NCBI RefSeq assembly: GCF_900167165.1
Contig: NZ_FUXM01000019.1
Location: 1 to 41,535 of the forward strand
DNA: 41,535 nucleotides
Direction: 5' to 3'
Source: Carboxydocella sporoproducens DSM 16521
GTDB lineage: Bacteria; Bacillota; GCA-003054495; Carboxydocellales; Carboxydocellaceae
The translations under genes were made by a program, and so were the position numbers. Shown piece by piece: positions 41,529 through 41,535 of the stretch (its first letter is position 1; each line of letters begins with the position of its first letter). Under the pieces are notes generated by a model. It saw only the letters and a list, made by a program, of their open reading frames with translations, ran no database searches and was not told the DNA's origin.

Positions 41529-41535
41529 CTATTCT

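Overview
The window is a stretch of chromosome from a Gram-positive, endospore-forming anaerobe of the Clostridia type. The evidence is spoVG with a sigma-H-like promoter, yabG, abrB, and a B. subtilis-like gene order combined with ferredoxins, a FixABCX electron-transfer system and a zinc-ribbon AbrB. Thermophilic Peptococcaceae-like relatives fit best, but the genus cannot be fixed from sequence alone. Almost everything is on the minus strand, so transcription runs right to left; only abrB and a two-gene unit at 37554-38401 are on the plus strand.

Read right to left, the window opens with the 5S rRNA end of an rRNA operon (41413-41528). Next comes an AT-rich restriction-modification island (38427-41244): a Dam-family adenine methyltransferase, a PD-(D/E)XK nuclease with an EVE/PUA-like N-terminal region, and a second methyltransferase of another class. 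A small plus-strand pair (HTH-like protein and lytic transglycosylase) follows. Then comes the conserved origin-proximal block known from B. subtilis: speA/yaaO-like decarboxylase, tmk, yaaR, holB, ricT, yabA, trmN6, rsmI, abrB, metG, tatD, yabE, rnmV, ksgA, yabG. The block resumes at ispE and continues purR, ridA, spoVG, glmU, prs, ctc.

Between yabG and ispE about 16 kb of other material is inserted: a small ferredoxin; a copper ATPase apparently co-transcribed with etfB-etfA-fixC-fixX; a chemotaxis operon (cheW, cheA, cheC, cheD, cheY, a degenerate HD-GYP gene, cheX); and a cyanophycin pair (cyanophycinase, cyanophycin synthetase) that runs directly into ispE. A GntR regulator and a MobA-like nucleotidyltransferase sit between ispE and purR, and ilvA is inserted between purR and ridA. 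The left edge carries the N-terminal part of a TnpB-type IS200/IS605 protein.

The most notable signals are the restriction island, a probable attenuator leader before metG, the copA-fixABCX operon with a dyad operator at copA, the degenerate HD-GYP protein in the chemotaxis operon, the ilvA-ridA coupling, a probable leaderless start for the decarboxylase gene, and a purR promoter built into the preceding terminator. No tRNA, CRISPR array or complete mobile element was seen, and no gene-free stretch exceeds 300 bases.
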